This document shows positions 44,283 through 55,238 of a stretch of 64,000 bases of DNA, piece by piece; the first letter of the stretch is position 1, and the number at the start of each line of letters is the position of its first letter. The DNA comes from Branchinecta lynchi (Eukaryota; Arthropoda; Branchiopoda; Anostraca; Branchinectidae): contig JAKZAP010000014.1 of NCBI GenBank assembly GCA_023053575.1, positions 1,178,001 through 1,242,000 of the forward strand, read 5' to 3'. Under the pieces are notes generated by a model. The model had not been told where the DNA came from. It ran no database searches and saw only the letters and a list, made by a program, of their open reading frames with translations. Position numbers and translations under genes: made by a program.

Positions 44283-44429
44283 GTGACTTTCCAATCAATC
44301 AAACAATATTAACCTTTCCTGTCATCGCCCCAGTCGTGCAGCAAAAACAGCGGCCGTGTCAAAAATTAAATCTCAGGATTAGTTTTTTCCCTACAGTAGT
44401 ATTTAAAAGCAATTTGCCTGAATAAGATA

Positions 44430-45110
44430 TTTATAATCGGTAGAAGCTGCAGTAATTTATTACAGGTTTGTTTTCTTCTGCTACGTTGACCCTGAAGATT
44501 GACAGCCTGACGAGGACCCTTGCGAAGAAGGGCCGAAATATCGCTTATGAAGAACGTGTCCGAAAGCTCCGAAACGAACGAAAATGCTGAATTAATTCAG
44601 CATTTTATGCAGCATTTCGCTTTCGGACTTAAAATTTCGCTCATTTAATGCAGCATTAATTCATCGGAAAATTCAGCAAGAATGCTAAATTTTATGCTGA
44701 ATTTTCAAGAAGAAACTGGGGAGTACGGCGATTCTCTCAGTGTTTTCGGCGGCAAACATAACAAATTCAAAAAGACAACCGACAATTCGGCAAACATTGC
44801 AAATTCTAAGACAACTGGCGATCATGGCCAACGAAGAAAGGAAAGATAAGAAGGTCGGATATGAGTAGCTGATCCGTTTTGTTAGCTTTATACGGCTAAT
44901 TCTTTTTTCTCCTTCTTCTTCCTGACTTAAATTTTGCTATTCTAGAAGTGTCAGAGAAGAAAAAAAGGTAACAGCTTTCGGCCAAAAAAAGAAAGAAAAT
45001 GCAGCATTAATGCACCATTTACAGCAACAAAAAGCTTTCGGACACGTTCGAAGCATCGTAGCTGACTTATCCGTTGCATACATTATTTGAATATTTATTA
45101 ACCCAAATAG
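44430..45110. mobile_element. Family G element split by element P
   Basis: The G left part runs to CGATATTTCGG-type text (GGGCCGAAATATCGCTTATG, near 44531-44550) and the right part resumes at GCATCGTAGCTGACTTATCC (about 45052). Between them lies element P (44554-45047), with ends ACGTGTCCGAAAGC and GCTTTCGGACACGT. P is full of GCTGAATTAATTCAGC-type short inverted repeats. The flanks TATGAAGA and TCGAAGCA could be a decayed 8-base duplication. Confidence 0.65.
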
Positions 45111-45626
45111 AAATGTCACAAAACGTGTCCATACGGAGTATATGAACAACAGTAAAGAAAAAGAAAAGAGATCCGACTAGACTAAATGACTATACAAACG
45201 CACTATAAAACGGGTTGTACCGTTCTAGAGAAGAGTCAAACTCGGCACGGCGTTGGGGCACAGCCACGAAGGGATCGGGAACGCCGTAAAGTCGCGTAAC
45301 TTTGTGGTTACGAGACCATGGGGGAAGGCCGAGTAGGTACTTTAGCATACGTATAGAACAATTAATTACTTTACTCTGGCACTGTCAGAAGTTTGATAAC
45401 GCTTAAACACATGGATGCGCATCCTTGTGTTAAGTTTGTGACCAGATGCGGAGGATCTTTACGTTATGCCCCTCTGATGGTGATGATGACATTTTTTTAC
45501 GTACTTAAGAAGAGGAAATTAGCGCAGTATAGACAAATAAAAGGAAAAATACACTGAGCTTTCAATGATGTGTGTAATGCAGTAATGTAGTAACAAAAAA
45601 ACAAGAAAAGATCCTTGTTTTGTTAA

Positions 45627-46044
45627 AGTTGCGTTTTTGTTGATACCATGGTATCTGCTACCACGGTAACTGGATCTGCAATTAGTCGTTTTTGCAGTTA
45701 TCGTAGTATCTGATACACGGTGATCTGCAAAAGCGATTATTGCCGAAATTGCGCTTTTCAAATTCATCCCAGAAGAAAAACAGATATTCAGTCACACTAC
45801 TAACTGCTAAACTTCTTTCTCAACAATCTGACAAAATTTGATGAAAGTGAGATGACTTTTCAGATACCACGACCAGTTACCACGGTCGGACCGTAGTACC
45901 TGAATATCTGATACCACGATAACTGGCCAGATACAACGATAACTGCAAAAACGCCTTTTGACCGTGGTATCAGATACCACGATAGGTGCAGAAACGACTT
46001 TAGACCGTGGTAGCAGATACCATGGTATCAGCAAAAACGCAACT
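45627..46044. mobile_element. Element B copy 3
   Basis: It starts AGTTGCGTTTTTGTTGATAC and ends GCAAAAACGCAACT. Inside there are many GATACCACGGT/ACCGTGGTATC blocks, so much of the element can pair with itself. It is 418 bases long. Confidence 0.7.
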
Positions 46045-46403
46045 AATGTTATCTTTTGGTCAAACATCACATTTAACAGAGTCATAACATAGATATTATC
46101 GATTTTCGTCATAACCTTTGGCACATGGGCTCCTCTAGCCAAGAGATAAGGAAATGCTTTTGCCAGAACTTCTTATATCGTACAATATTTTTCTAACCAT
46201 TTAAAGGAAGTGTGACAACTTTTGTCAAGAGGAGAGACGGGAAATGCAGTGTGCCGAAATACAATGTTCTTTATTCTTGGAAGTCCGGTACAAAACTGCG
46301 GCTATTCAGCCAATGAATGGTTTATATAGCCTCGCCTGAACCGAGTTATCAATGACTTTAAATGTGCGGGTGCTCATGCTTGGTTCAGGTGAGGCTGACA
46401 CGT

Positions 46404-46560
46404 GATAAATAGATAGATAGATAGATAGATTTATTTGCGCTAAAAAGCCACAAGGGCCATGGCAAATACAAAATAATAACAACAAAACAACAACAATAAC
46501 AAACCTACAAAAAACCTTCCCGATATGACAGAGCGATCCGAAGGAATCTTCCAAATCTCT
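46404..46560 (-). mobile_element. LINE 3' end with (TATC)n tail (-)
   Basis: A (GATA)n run (46404-46430) is followed by TTTATTTGCGCTAAAAAGCC and AAGGGCCATGGCAAATACAA. This is the same 3' untranslated text seen at 30620 and 38150. It shows that this LINE family ends in a TATC-type microsatellite on its coding strand. Confidence 0.6.
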
Positions 46561-46848
46561 TTAAATCCCCAAAATGTTTACTTTTTAATTTTCTAACAAG
46601 TTTTCTTTTAATTTTCTAACAGAAGTGAGAAAAGTGGTTAACAAAAAGATATATAAAAACCATCACAGGAAGTTCGGATGTTTTTTCCAGTACCGCGATT
46701 GACCCTTGTAGTATCATAATAAAGTATTGCAAACAAATTGGCCATTAGCCTCTACAGAGTTCGTCTGAAACACTTCGTTTTTTTTTGCGGCGAACAGGGA
46801 TTCCTGAAAGCGTCAATGGAGTAATTTCTCATGTTTTTTTCTGTCTAG

Positions 46849-46998
46849 GTTGAGAACACCATCCGCTGGAAAACTGGCATCGATAAAGAAGGGAACCTGA
46901 CAAAAGAAAGCAATGCAAGGTTTGTTCGCTGGTCCGATGGAAGCATGTCCATGATGGTTGGAAATGAAATATTTGATGTCTACAAACAACCTCTTCAG
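46849..46998 (+). CDS. LEO1: LEO1 exon: Leo1 domain, middle
   Basis: The acceptor TTTTCTGTCTAG ends at 46848 and the donor GTATGT starts at 46999. The 50 codons read VENTIRWKTGIDKEGNLTKE then SNARFVRWSDGSMSMMVGNE and IFDVYKQPLQ. Human LEO1 has VENTIRWR...[31 protein letters not shown]. It is in phase 0 at both ends. Confidence 0.97.
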
Positions 46999-47082
46999 GT
47001 ATGTGTGTATCGGGACTTACAGGGTGGGTATGGGGGGGTGACTGGGGGAGGGGTATTCTTCTCTCAGGATTCTCTCACGCAT

Positions 47083-47338
47083 AGACGCGTCGTTGCGATG
47101 CGTACATGTTGCGTAGCGTATCTTTCATACCTGCGCGACAATTTTTTACGCTGGATGTGTATTTACGTTTTCCTGTTTCTTATGCTGGATTCTCGTTTCT
47201 TTCATCATCACTAAGTTTTTTCTTCGTCGTTTGTAAGTTTTCTCCAGTTTGTCTTCAGAAAGCTCCATTTTTCACTGATAAATATGATGCGTATGCATCA
47301 CGCAACGCAAGTGATCACGCCTCCGCGTTTTTGTAAGG
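47083..47338. mobile_element. Family J degenerate copy
   Basis: CATGTTGCGTAGCGTATCTT, TTTACGCTGGATGTGTATTT and TCTCGTTTCTTTCATCATCA match the interior of family J copy 1. The terminal repeats are largely lost. Confidence 0.55.
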
Positions 47339-47438
47339 CATCCCACCATCCTCCGTTAACCCGTTAGTTGGTGGAATTTTTAAGTTTAACTTTTTACCTC
47401 TGATACTTTAATGCACTGAAGTATTTTGACTCATCGAA

Positions 47439-48136
47439 AGGCGTCATCTTGGGTTTTTGTTTGTCCCAGGGCTCACTCCCCGTATTCTCGCGAGTCCCCA
47501 CGTACGGGGAATGCTCCGATTATCATCACCATCATCATAAAGGACTTCCTTTCAGAGTCGTAGGGGAATCACTTTTTGCTTGTATAGACATAGACATTAG
47601 ACATTTTTGTTTTATTTCATCAGAAACATATAAATTAAACAAACAATTTACCAATAACGGCCACTTTTAAGACAGAAGAATCCTGATTGTGGCCGCAATC
47701 CTAACCACCATCAATAAAAAATCAACTACATTAGATAAATACCCTTTCCTCTTATCACACTTCTTTCCTTTTCAAAGAGTTGGATTTAACCATTCTCTTG
47801 AATGATGCCAGACTTGCCATGCGAGACTCTGACCGATTCTGAGGTCATTCCAGACGCTCACACCTATGTTTCTGAGAACAAATCCTGCTCTTGTTGTATT
47901 TCTTCTCTGGTGAATCGGAATGTAATGTGCAATGTAAAATTAATTTAAAACAATCAGAATAAAAAAAAAACAAAAATAAAGTGTATCCAGACTAGTTTCA
48001 TCAGCTGCATATTTTTGTATAGAACGAAGTCATTTTTGAAGCATTTCCCGTGTTCTCGCTGTTTTCTGTACACGTAGACCGCATGGGGACTCCCTCTATT
48101 CTGGCCGTTCCCTTTGGGAACGACGAGAATACGCCT
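47439..48136. mobile_element. Family I MITE copy 4 with a LINE fragment inside
   Basis: It begins AGGCGTCATCTTGGGTTTTT and ends GGGAACGACGAGAATACGCC plus T. It matches copy 1 up to about 47579 (GGGGAATCACTTTTTGCT), is interrupted, and resumes near 47944 (TAAAACAATCAGAATAAA). Confidence 0.65.
47580..47943 (-). mobile_element. LINE RT C-terminal fragment nested in family I (-)
   Basis: The - strand frame reads HYIPIHQRRNTTRAGFVLRN then IGVSVWNDLRIGQSLAWQVW, ending at a stop, with an A/T-rich 3' part. R.TTRAGF..RN.G..VWN is the usual end of many non-LTR ORF2 proteins. Confidence 0.65.
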
Positions 48137-48198
48137 TAATGGATTTTGTAAAAAAAAAATTCTTTCGGGGCTCTAGTAATAACGTTCAGAATGGGCAT

Positions 48199-48231
48199 CT
48201 AATGACCATGGTATCTGCAAAACACAACTAG
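48199..48231. repeat. Element B terminal fragment
   Basis: ACCATGGTATCTGCAAAACA followed by CAACTAG is the right terminus of element B without the rest. Confidence 0.55.
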
Positions 48232-48879
48232 TATGTAGTAATTCGAATTAGCCGGGGCCTTTTTCGTCAAGGAGGCTAAAGTTGTAACTCAATAATCGAA
48301 AAAGTCTAAGAGCTGAAAAAAGAACGCCGAAAATCGAAATTGGTCGAGGAAGATGAAAAGAGTAGTTCGTAGTCTTCGATCGTTTGATTTCGCGTTTTCA
48401 AAAATCATTCGCCTTTCTGAATTAAAATCCTCTACCGTCGTCCGTGCGTCGGTCCGAGAGGAACACTGGCAATCAGTTTTCTCCATATCCTGCTAGTTCT
48501 TCTGCCCAGTTTTTACGTAGTTTCATCATTTATTTCTAGTCATATCTTGTAAGTGTATTAGATAATTTGTTTCGTTTTGTGTATTCCCTAATATTTTATT
48601 CATCTCCTAGCTTTAAGCTATTTGGAAATAAATTTGATTGATTGAATTAATTCACCTCGTATCAACACACTTCCACACAAACTAGTACTTTCTACCTCCA
48701 AGTTGGCTTCAAACTTGCGTCATACCTCTTGTTGCCTCAAACCGCAAAGAGGATGTTACTCAATAGTCTTTACGTGCACAGGCTGAACAACTTTGTCCCT
48801 TTTTTGAAATACTGTTTTATTTATTCGTGGAATCACGCAAGGATACTGCATTGAGCGAATACACACGCCTGTCATAGTT

Positions 48880-49244
48880 AAGCCGCTTTTACAATGACGC
48901 GTTGAGCCTTTCACACTAAGCTGCGCAACCTCTACGTCATGCTTGCGTCGACGCGACGCAGAGCTTACGCAGACAAATCTAACGCAACGCATCGGATCTG
49001 TCAGTGGAAAATGGAAGTCTTTGAAAAAAAAAAGAAAAAAAGATGCTGATGATGAAGAAAAAACTTGCTACTAGTGAAAGGAATTAAAATTCCACAGAAG
49101 AAACCGAGAAAGGAAAATGTAAATGAGTATCCAGCTCGAAAGCTTCTCGCGCAGGTGTGAAAGATACGCTGCGCAACCTGTACGCAACGCAAGATAAACG
49201 CATACGCAATTCCTTGCAACGACGCGTCAATGTGAAAGCGGCTT
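48880..49244. mobile_element. Family J inverted-repeat element, copy 2
   Basis: It begins AAGCCGCTTTTACAATGACG and ends GCGTCAATGTGAAAGCGGCT plus T. The interior TGCGCAACCTGTACGCAACG and ATGATGAAGAAAAAACTTGC is the reverse complement of copy 1. Confidence 0.7.
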
Positions 49245-49359
49245 TACTCTTGTTTAGAACGGAACGTTGCGCCTTTACATTATCTTGGCGTGAGTATGGT
49301 GTGTGCGTACGCTCATTGCCACGAATAAGTTAATAAAATAAATATAGTATCCATATTTC

Positions 49360-49705
49360 ACAGTGCAAAACGGATATGGCAGCTGAATTTTATTAGGGGC
49401 CTCTTCAGGCTCAGGCCGCTCAGAGCGGCGTGGATCTGCAGTCACCTTGGGCTGAAGGAATATTTAATATAATAGCCTAGACAAATATTCCTTCAACCCA
49501 AGCTGACTGCGAATCACATTTTACAGTGCAAAACCGACACGTCAGCTGAATTTTATTAGAGCTATATTTCGGTCCTACTTGGCACGGGTCTTCTTCAGGC
49601 TCAAAGACGCTCAAGTTGGAAAAACGAACATGTGGAAGAACTTGATATAGCTCTAAAATAAAATTCAGCTGACGTATCCGTTTTGTACTACCAAATGTAA
49701 TAGCC
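49360..49705. mobile_element. Family G fragments in opposite orientation
   Basis: The left piece ends CACCTTGGGCTGAAGGAATA and the right piece starts AATATTCCTTCAACCCAAGC. The right piece has CGGTCCTACTTGGCACGGGT and TATCCGTTTTGTACTACCAA. The pair is head to head around AT-rich sequence. Confidence 0.55.
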
Positions 49706-50109
49706 TAGTAAGTATAATATTTAAAATAATAATACAAATAATATAATATAAATATAATTAGAATAGAAAAAATTAAGTAAAAAATAAAAGTAAAGGGATC
49801 CGATATTCGACATTCCGAGGTTTGGGACCGGAACAGCGTTTCCTGCTCATTTTGTGGAACCATAGTCCCTTGCCCGCAAAGACCTTTCACCTATCTGGAG
49901 AGCTTCCTACCTGGAAAGCGTAATTACTTGAGAAAACTCAATTATTGATGAAGTTTCGATTTATGGCACCAAAAACCCACCAAACAGCCATGCCTTGATC
50001 CGACTCATAATCCTTCCGTACCTTTATGATCTCTTTGCCAGTCGAGCTCTGCACGATTGGCATTCAGTTCAGTTTAATTCGCTTTATTTTCCAAAAATTC
50101 TTCGTTAAG
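49706..50109. other. LEO1 intron, no recognised feature
   Basis: AT-rich, including an (ATAATA)n-like run at 49708-49760. Confidence 0.4.
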
Positions 50110-51057
50110 AACAATACCAAAGTTTTTGATGGGATCCCAAAAAATGAATATCGGATCCAGACAATTGGGTCCTGTCTTCGCCAGATCCAGCCTTCGCCAA
50201 ACTCCTTGAACATTTTTACTATTAAAGAAACATATTAAGGCCAAATAGCAAATCATCTGAGAAAACCAAGTTCAGATATGGATTCAGCATGTGTGTGTAC
50301 CCCTATAAGTCATATCTGTTTTGACGAAAACTTCCTGCCACTTCTGCCGATTTCCCGGTCTCGGCCGAGTTCCGGAACTACTTGTCCGGCGAAAAAGAAA
50401 GCTCAAAGACGAACTCAGTGTATCCCCAGTATTGAACATCTAATCAACTTCAAATACCAATTTAACTTATAACAAATTTTCCGGCTCCAGCCAGATTCCG
50501 GTCGAACTATATGTCCGGGTAAAAAATGATTGTCATATACGGATTCAGCATCTCTTCTTACCTTAAGTCGGTTATCCAATGAACTACAAATGTAACTTTA
50601 ATTTTTACAACTTTCCGGTTTTGGCAGGACTGGCGAACTACTTGTCCGGGTAGAAAATTGTTTCCACATAAGTGTTCAGCATGCCTTCTTACCCCTAAAT
50701 CGAACATCTAATCAACTCGAAATAAAAACTTTTACTTTTAACAAACTTTCCGGTTTTTATGGTTTTCACCATCGTGTTCAGAATGTCTTTTTACTCCATA
50801 GTCGACCATCACATTATCTTTTTAAAAATATTTCATTTTCCCCTTAATTTGAACCCCCTCCCCCATTCCTAAATGTAGGGCTACAGAGCCCATCTACGAA
50901 CTCGACCTTACTCTTGACCCAAAGAATCCTCACACCAAGTTTCATCAAAATACCTCATTCCCTTCGAGAGTTATAGTGCGCACAGACGGACGGACAGACG
51001 GACAACTTTTGCGATGTCATAGGTATCCCGCCACTTACGTTTTGGGAATCACAAAAA
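50110..51057 (-). repeat. Family C repeat, copy 9 (-)
   Basis: The left edge AACAATACCAAAG and TGGGATCCCAAAAAATG is the element's 3' end. The right edge CCACTTACGTTTTGGGAATC plus ACAAAAAC is the 5' end. Monomers TTCCGGTTTTGG and CTTGTCCGG alternate inside. Confidence 0.7.
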
Positions 51058-51348
51058 CAGCATCGGAGTCAACATAGTCACAGAGATACACTAGTTCGAG
51101 TACATAGCGTTTTTTGTTAATTTGCATAATACTTTGTACGATTTAAATACCGTTTGGTTTCATAAAAATTTTCATCGAAACAAAATGTTACTAACATATT
51201 ATATATAATTTACTCGTGATAAAATGTCAATTGGGTCAATTGGAAGGTTTGAATGGCATGAAGCCATTTGTTCTGTTAGAGTCAGTGTGGTCTGTTAAGC
51301 TTTTTTCAAATCGATGATTAAGCTACATAAGTATTTTCCGTGTCATCG

Positions 51349-52463
51349 TTTTTGGGATCCCAAAACGTAAGTGGAGGGAAACCTATGAGATCGCAAAAGT
51401 TGTCCGTCTGTGCGCAGTATAACTCTCGAAGGGAATGAGATATTTTGATGAAAATCGGTCTGAGGCTTCTTTGGGTCAAGAGCAAGGTCGAGTTCGTAGA
51501 TGAGCTCTGTAGCCCTATATTTAGGAGTGAGGGAGGGGGTTTAAATTAAGGGGCAAATGAAATATTTTTAAATAGATTATCTGATCGTCGTTTATGGGGT
51601 AAGTAAACATGCTGAACACGATGGTGAAAACCATTTTGTGATCTGACAAGTAATTCGCCCGGAATCCGGCCGAAACCGCAAAGCTTGTTAAAAGTAAAAG
51701 TTTTATTTGAAGTTGATTAGATGTTCGATTTCGGGGTAAGAAGACATCGATGGTGAAAACCATTTTCTCGCTGGACAAGTAGTTCGCCCGGATTCCGGCA
51801 AAAACCGGAAAGTTTGTGACTAGTAAAATTTATTTGGAGTTGATTAGATGTTCGATTTAGGGGTAAGAAGACTTGCTGAACACTTAGGTGAAAACAATTT
51901 TCTACCCGGACAAGTAGTTCGCCTGAAATCTGGCCAAAACCGGAAAATTGTTAAAAGTTAAAGTTTTTTTTGTAGTTGATTAAATATCTGACTTAGGGGT
52001 AAGAAGAGATGCTGAATCCGTGTATGACAATCATTTTTTACCCGGACATATAGTTCGACCGGAATCTGGCTGGAGCCGGAAAGTTTGTTATAAGTTAAAT
52101 TTTTATTTGATGTTGATTAGATGTTCAGTTTTGGGGAAAGAAGATACGCTGACTTCGTTTTTGAGCTTTCTTTTTTCGCCGGACAAGTAGTTCCTGAATT
52201 CGGCCGAAACCGGGAAATTGGCAGAAGTGGCAGGAAGTTTTCGTCAAAACAGATGTGACTTATAGGGGTAAACACACATGCTGAATCCATATCTGGACTT
52301 GGTTTTCTCAGGTGATTAGCTATTTGGCCTTAATCTGTTTCTGAATTTTAATAGTAAACCTTTTCAAAAAGTCTGGCAAAGACTGGATTTGGCTAACACA
52401 AGACCCAATTGTCTTGATCAAATATTGAATTTTTGGGATCCCATCGAAACCTTTGGTCTTGTT
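51349..52463 (+). repeat. Family C repeat, copy 10 (+), near full length
   Basis: It starts TTTTTGGGATCCCAAAACGT and ends TTGGGATCCCATCGAAACCT plus TTGGTCTTGTT. Seven or so monomers give the clearest view of the roughly 136-base period. It is back to back with copy 9, about 290 bases apart. Confidence 0.8.
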
Positions 52464-52976
52464 TGACTAGCTAGAGCAACCCAAGCCGTCAGCGCTTAGA
52501 GGTTTATAAGAAAACACTACCGCAAGTGTAGTTCTAATAATATTAGGTTTTGGGGGTATTTTTTATTAATGGATGATTATGGTTATTATTGTGTGTTTAC
52601 TTTATCATGTCAAGGCTTATAGTATGTACAGGAAGGGCAGATATACTGATATTAGTGTTTTGGTCCGATCTATTGAAAGTTATAATTTAACGAATATGAT
52701 TATTTTTGTTTTTATATAGTTTCATCTGTTGACGTAAGTACGCTATTTGGCACTGTGCCACGATTTGTGCTTATGTTTTAAATAAATCAATCAAAAATCA
52801 ATCAATCAAGGTGTGTGAGAGAAAATAGGATCGGTTTCTATTTTTCTTAATCCACGTCCATCACTCCCTCGTAGTGTAAACTGACATGTTTAGCTCTTAT
52901 GCAGCTTAATACACCAATTAAAACAAAATAAATTACCGTTTAAGGCGTTCGCACGCAGCGGCTTTCGGATGATACT
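52464..52976. other. LEO1 intron, no recognised feature
   Basis: AT-rich sequence with an ATCAATCAAAAATCAATCAA motif near 52788. Confidence 0.4.
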
Positions 52977-53980
52977 AGTTGCGTTTTTGATCCGAATTCT
53001 GCTCGCGATTCTCCTCGCCAATTCTCCTATTTCGCGTTTTTGAACTAGCCTACTCAGATGAAGCGAATTCTCCTTTTCTTGCATTTTTGTCAGAATCGAG
53101 AACGGGGAAAGCCTCGTGATTCTGCAGAATCGAGAAGTTGTGAATTCTTGATTCTCCTTTCTCCGTTCTCCTCCCTGATTGGTCAACAGAGTGCGGGTGT
53201 TTAATATGTACTAAGAAAGCATTATGCATGGCCTTCATTCCCTCTGGTATGAGACTCCTAGTGATTCCACCAGTGTTTCTTTCAGGGGTTCAACTTGAAT
53301 TTGTGTCATCCTTCAAGGACTTGGGGTTCACTTTTACCCCCAAGCTGGGTGATGAACTCCATGTGAATGGATTGGCCAGATCACTTTGTGCTCGCGCCAA
53401 CCTCTTGATCAGGAAATTCGCGAAGTGTGACGGCACATAACTTTATGGTATTTCTTCTTGTGACTAATATCACGGTCAGACGCGGTAATTCTTTTCGTGT
53501 TCTGTACAGTAACTCCCTCCGGTGGTTGCACGGTTTTCCTTGGAATTGTAGTGCCTCGGCAATGTTTGTTGGTGAAGGTCTCCCATCTTTCTCTGAAGTC
53601 CGTAGATCAGCTTGTTTTTCGCTCGTAGAATTTTGGAGTCCCAGAACCCTCTGTTGGCTGTTCTGTCTGGGCCGCACATGCGGCTATCTCTTCCCATTTG
53701 GCTGAAATGGGGGGAGTTGGTATATTGTGGGTTTGACCCAACTTAGTGTTTAAAGTGTAAGTTTGTAAAGTGTTCTTTTGTTTGTATAATGGCCCTAGTT
53801 GGCCGGTATTTGATTCAAACAAATAAATAAAATATGCATAAACACGTATACCGGGTTGCGGATGAACTGCCAAATTAGTGTTTTTGTCAAAAGTGAGAAT
53901 GAGAAACCAGAGGAGCAAAAACGGTAATTAGTACGAGAATTGAGAATTCAGAACGGAGAATTCGGATCAAAGACGCAACT
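52977..53980. mobile_element. Element A copy 2, ACT target duplication, with nested LINE
   Basis: It begins AGTTGCGTTTTTGATCCGAA and ends TCGGATCAAAGACGCAACT. ACT occurs at 52974-52976 and 53981-53983. The sequence matches copy 1 up to GTGTTTAATATG and resumes at AATATGCATAAACACGTATA, the interruption being a LINE fragment. Confidence 0.8.
53209..53830 (+). mobile_element. 5'-truncated LINE nested in element A (+ strand)
   Basis: AATATG flanks it on both sides (53203-53208 and 53831-53836). The frames read GVQLEFVSSFKDLGFTFTPK then LHVNGLARSLCARANLLIRK, and in another frame FRVLYSNSLRWLHGFPWNCS and ASAMFVGEGLPSFSEVRRSA. These are the C-terminal RT region of a jockey-like element with a frameshift between them. 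The 3' end carries AAACAAATAAATAAAATATG. It is the only clear LINE piece in the same orientation as LEO1. Confidence 0.8.
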
Positions 53981-54047
53981 ACTATTCACTGAAACCGCCG
54001 TGAACTGCGGCACGCACCGTCGTCGCTGTATCCGATTTTTATTCCAG

Positions 54048-54298
54048 GGCGATCATCACCATCTTTTCATCCGTCAAGGAACTGGACTTCAGGGACAATC
54101 CGTCTTCCGCACCAAGTTGAGCTTCCGTCCTCACTCCACAGACTCCTTCACACACAGGAAGATGACCCTCTCCCTCGCCGATAGATCCACTAAAGGCTCC
54201 ACGATAAAGATTCTGGGAACTGTTGGTCTGAATCCAGAGTTGAACAAGGAGGAAATGATCAAGAAGGAGGAAGATCGACTCCGGGCTTCTCTCAGAAG
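54048..54298 (+). CDS. LEO1: LEO1 exon: Leo1 domain, end
   Basis: The acceptor TTTTTATTCCAG ends at 54047 and the donor GTGGGT starts at 54299. It reads [20 protein letters not shown] then [20 protein letters not shown] and [20 protein letters not shown], ending [15 protein letters not shown]. It matches human [20 protein letters not shown] and [20 protein letters not shown] almost residue for residue. The 83 codons end in phase 2. Confidence 0.97.
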
Positions 54299-55086
54299 GT
54301 GGGTGAACCTCATGTACACTTCCGCATGATAATTGAAGAGCTGAGCGCACAAGGGTGGTAACTCGCTTTTTGCTAGTTTCGAGATGGTCGCATTTAAAGT
54401 TCGGGAAGTTAGTATATCGAAAGATAGTTATCACTTTTGTCCGCTGAGTACCTCAGTAGGGAGTGCACTTATCTATCTGACGAAGATTCTCATGGCACAG
54501 GGAGAAAGAATGAAAAAACGTGTACCAGATGTTGCTCTTAACTCAATTTGTCAAAAAGGCAAGTTATCACCCTTGCGCGCTCATGGTGGAAGAAACGGGA
54601 TCAGCGTTGACGGTGCTGATAACCGATTCTTTGCCCTTAGTCAGGAAGTATAATTGCGGTTGTGGGCAAACCATCCTGCTGCTTTCGCACAACCTTCCTA
54701 TCAAGCATTGTCCAAATAGGTGTTGTAAGGTGTAATACGGCGTATGAGGTTCATTACAGATTCCTCTTTTCCTCGGGGCGCGCTATAACAAGGCGAATAA
54801 GGAGAATAGAGCCAGGCTCTATTTTCCCTTATGCAGAGCCAATCAGTCGCTTGGTTGGTTCCGCCAGCAGGCCGCCGAGAGGACCAGCGTCGTCACGGTT
54901 GCCACGGGAAGCACTAATGTTCTACTTCGTTGGAAGCTGAAGAAACAACTTTTCTTCAAAAGAACACGTTTTGTTCTGTTACGACTACTGCTTACCGTAT
55001 TGTAACAGCTAACCCCGCACCAAGCCAAACACCTCGCCCGACGTTTGAGTCCAAAAGGGTAACTTACGGTTCCCTGCCCATTTCAG
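54299..55086. other. LEO1 intron, no recognised feature
   Basis: Unique-looking sequence with no obvious repeat. The intron ends at the acceptor CCATTTCAG. Confidence 0.45.
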
Positions 55087-55238
55087 GGAGTCGAAACAGA
55101 AACGTGTACGCGAAAGAAGCGCAACGGCCGGCGGTCGTTCCATGAGTGGAGGCTACTTGGAGGGAGGAGCGGAGTCAGAAGACGAAGGAGCCATCTCCCT
55201 CTCAGCGATTAAGAATAAGTACAAGAAGGGAACAAAAG
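55087..55238 (+). CDS. LEO1: LEO1 exon: basic/acidic post-domain segment
   Basis: The acceptor ends at 55086 and the donor GTAAGA starts at 55239. It reads ESKQKRVRERSATAGGRSMS, GGYLEGGAESEDEGAISL and SAIKNKYKKGTK. Human LEO1 has [20 protein letters not shown], then ESISLAAIKNRYKGG. The phase runs from 2 at the start to 1 at the end. Confidence 0.93.

Noticed and set aside
53427..53705. Independent gene at 53427-53705
   Set aside because: The residues match the C-terminal part of a non-LTR reverse transcriptase, and the piece is bounded by the AATATG duplication.
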